Origin: Candidatus Omnitrophota bacterium
GTDB lineage: Bacteria > Omnitrophota > Gorgyraeia > Gygaellales > Profunditerraquicolaceae
Assembly (NCBI GenBank): GCA_028687205.1
Contig: JAQUAP010000011.1
Span: 1-22,051, forward strand
Direction of reading: 5' to 3'
DNA length: 22,051 nt
Shown here: positions 21,829 to 22,051 of the stretch, in pieces
How the letters are laid out: each line of letters starts with the position of its first letter
How positions within the stretch are numbered: the stretch's first letter is position 1
Made by a program: the position numbers and the translations under genes
Notes under the pieces: generated by a model
The model's database searches: none
What the model was told of the DNA's origin: nothing
The model's input: only the letters and a program-made list of their open reading frames with translations

Positions 21829-22051
21829 TCAAGGCCAACGGAAATACTGCCACATGGGCTTAAGGGGCTTAAAGAACTTACGTAATATATCCAGGGCTTC
21901 CTTAACGCTGAATTCGCCCAAGGGGAGGCTATTCGTGGTAATGGGCGCGGTAATCTTGACCAGGCTCCTTAATTTTCCGTTAATGACAACCCCGAAGAAT
22001 TCATTGCTATGTTTAGCGGAATAATCTTTTAACCTCGTTGCCGAGTCTTTT
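21829..22051 (-). CDS. C-terminal end of a protein with a SecD P1-head-like tail (partial)
   Basis: A frame open from the right edge ends at a TGA at 21831-21829, giving the last 73 residues of a protein whose start is outside the window. The pattern SATRLKDYSAKHSNEFFGVV, then NGKLRSLVKITAPITTNSLP, then GEFSVKEALDILRKFF resembles the periplasmic P1 head of SecD (VVIDGKVxSAPxIxxPI, then GxFTxxEAxxLAxxL). A true SecD would continue into membrane helices, but this protein ends shortly after (KPLKPMWQYFRWP). It is therefore more likely a stand-alone secreted or anchored protein with this fold. The prepilin promoter begins just past its stop codon. Confidence 0.55.
   Translation of the reverse strand, partial: KDSATRLKDYSAKHSNEFFGVVINGKLRSLVKITAPITTNSLPLGEFSVKEALDILRKFFKPLKPMWQYFRWP

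Overview
The window is a compact bacterial chromosome segment. Almost every gene lies on the minus strand, most gene junctions are zero to a few bases or overlap, and no phage or integrase genes are visible. The left edge holds the 5' end of a 16S rRNA gene on the minus strand. Its first bases include the GATTAGGCATGCAAGTC type of sequence common in the PVC superphylum. Together with the gene content, a didermic cell with MreBCD/PBP2/RodA, lipoprotein maturation genes, type IV-like pilins and a two-TM + DUF2934 protein, this suggests an uncultured PVC-type bacterium, most likely Candidatus Omnitrophota. That placement is inference, because only about 69 nt of 16S are present.

Layout, right to left, which is the direction of most transcription. 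22051-21829: 3' end of a cut-off gene with a C-terminus resembling the SecD periplasmic P1 head. 21784-19795: a four-gene surface/envelope cluster (type IV prepilin-like protein, TPR lipoprotein, secreted HExxH metallopeptidase, small membrane protein with DUF2934) behind a strong sigma70-like promoter. 19783-18941: ispH, the only plus-strand gene, divergent from yggS. 18837-11202: an eight-gene run yggS-proC-mtnP-ileS-dksA/traR-lspA-lgt-rluD with no room for internal promoters. 11132-9043: an inner-membrane coiled-coil protein translationally coupled to aroA, with its own promoter over the rluD 3' end. 9042-8537: 506 bases without a gene, holding two imperfect palindromes, short direct repeats and the mreB promoter. 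8536-3384: the rod-shape operon mreB-mreC-mreD-mrdA-rodA. A 26-bp perfect palindrome then fills the gap before a TIGR03960-type radical SAM gene. That gene is followed by a response-regulator/HD-GYP gene and by the rRNA leader (promoter, strong hairpin, boxA, processing stem) and 16S.

The genes combine peptidoglycan elongation (MreBCD, PBP2, RodA), lipoprotein processing (Lgt, LspA, with one candidate client lipoprotein here), translation (IleRS, RluD, rRNA), stringent-type regulation (DksA/TraR), aromatic and proline biosynthesis, methylthioadenosine salvage, isoprenoid synthesis (IspH) and probable c-di-GMP turnover.

I see no clearly new multi-gene defence or metabolic system. The observations most worth a second look are: (1) three promoters whose -10 box ends 7-11 nt before a start codon with no Shine-Dalgarno, which suggests leaderless mRNAs; (2) the structured 8.6-9.0 kb intergenic region; (3) a 19-residue in-frame insertion in ProC encoded by palindrome-rich DNA; (4) an rRNA leader with a terminator-like hairpin directly abutting boxA; (5) a degenerate receiver domain (Lys in place of the phospho-Asp) on an otherwise intact HD-GYP protein; (6) a REP-like palindrome filling the rodA-radical SAM gap.
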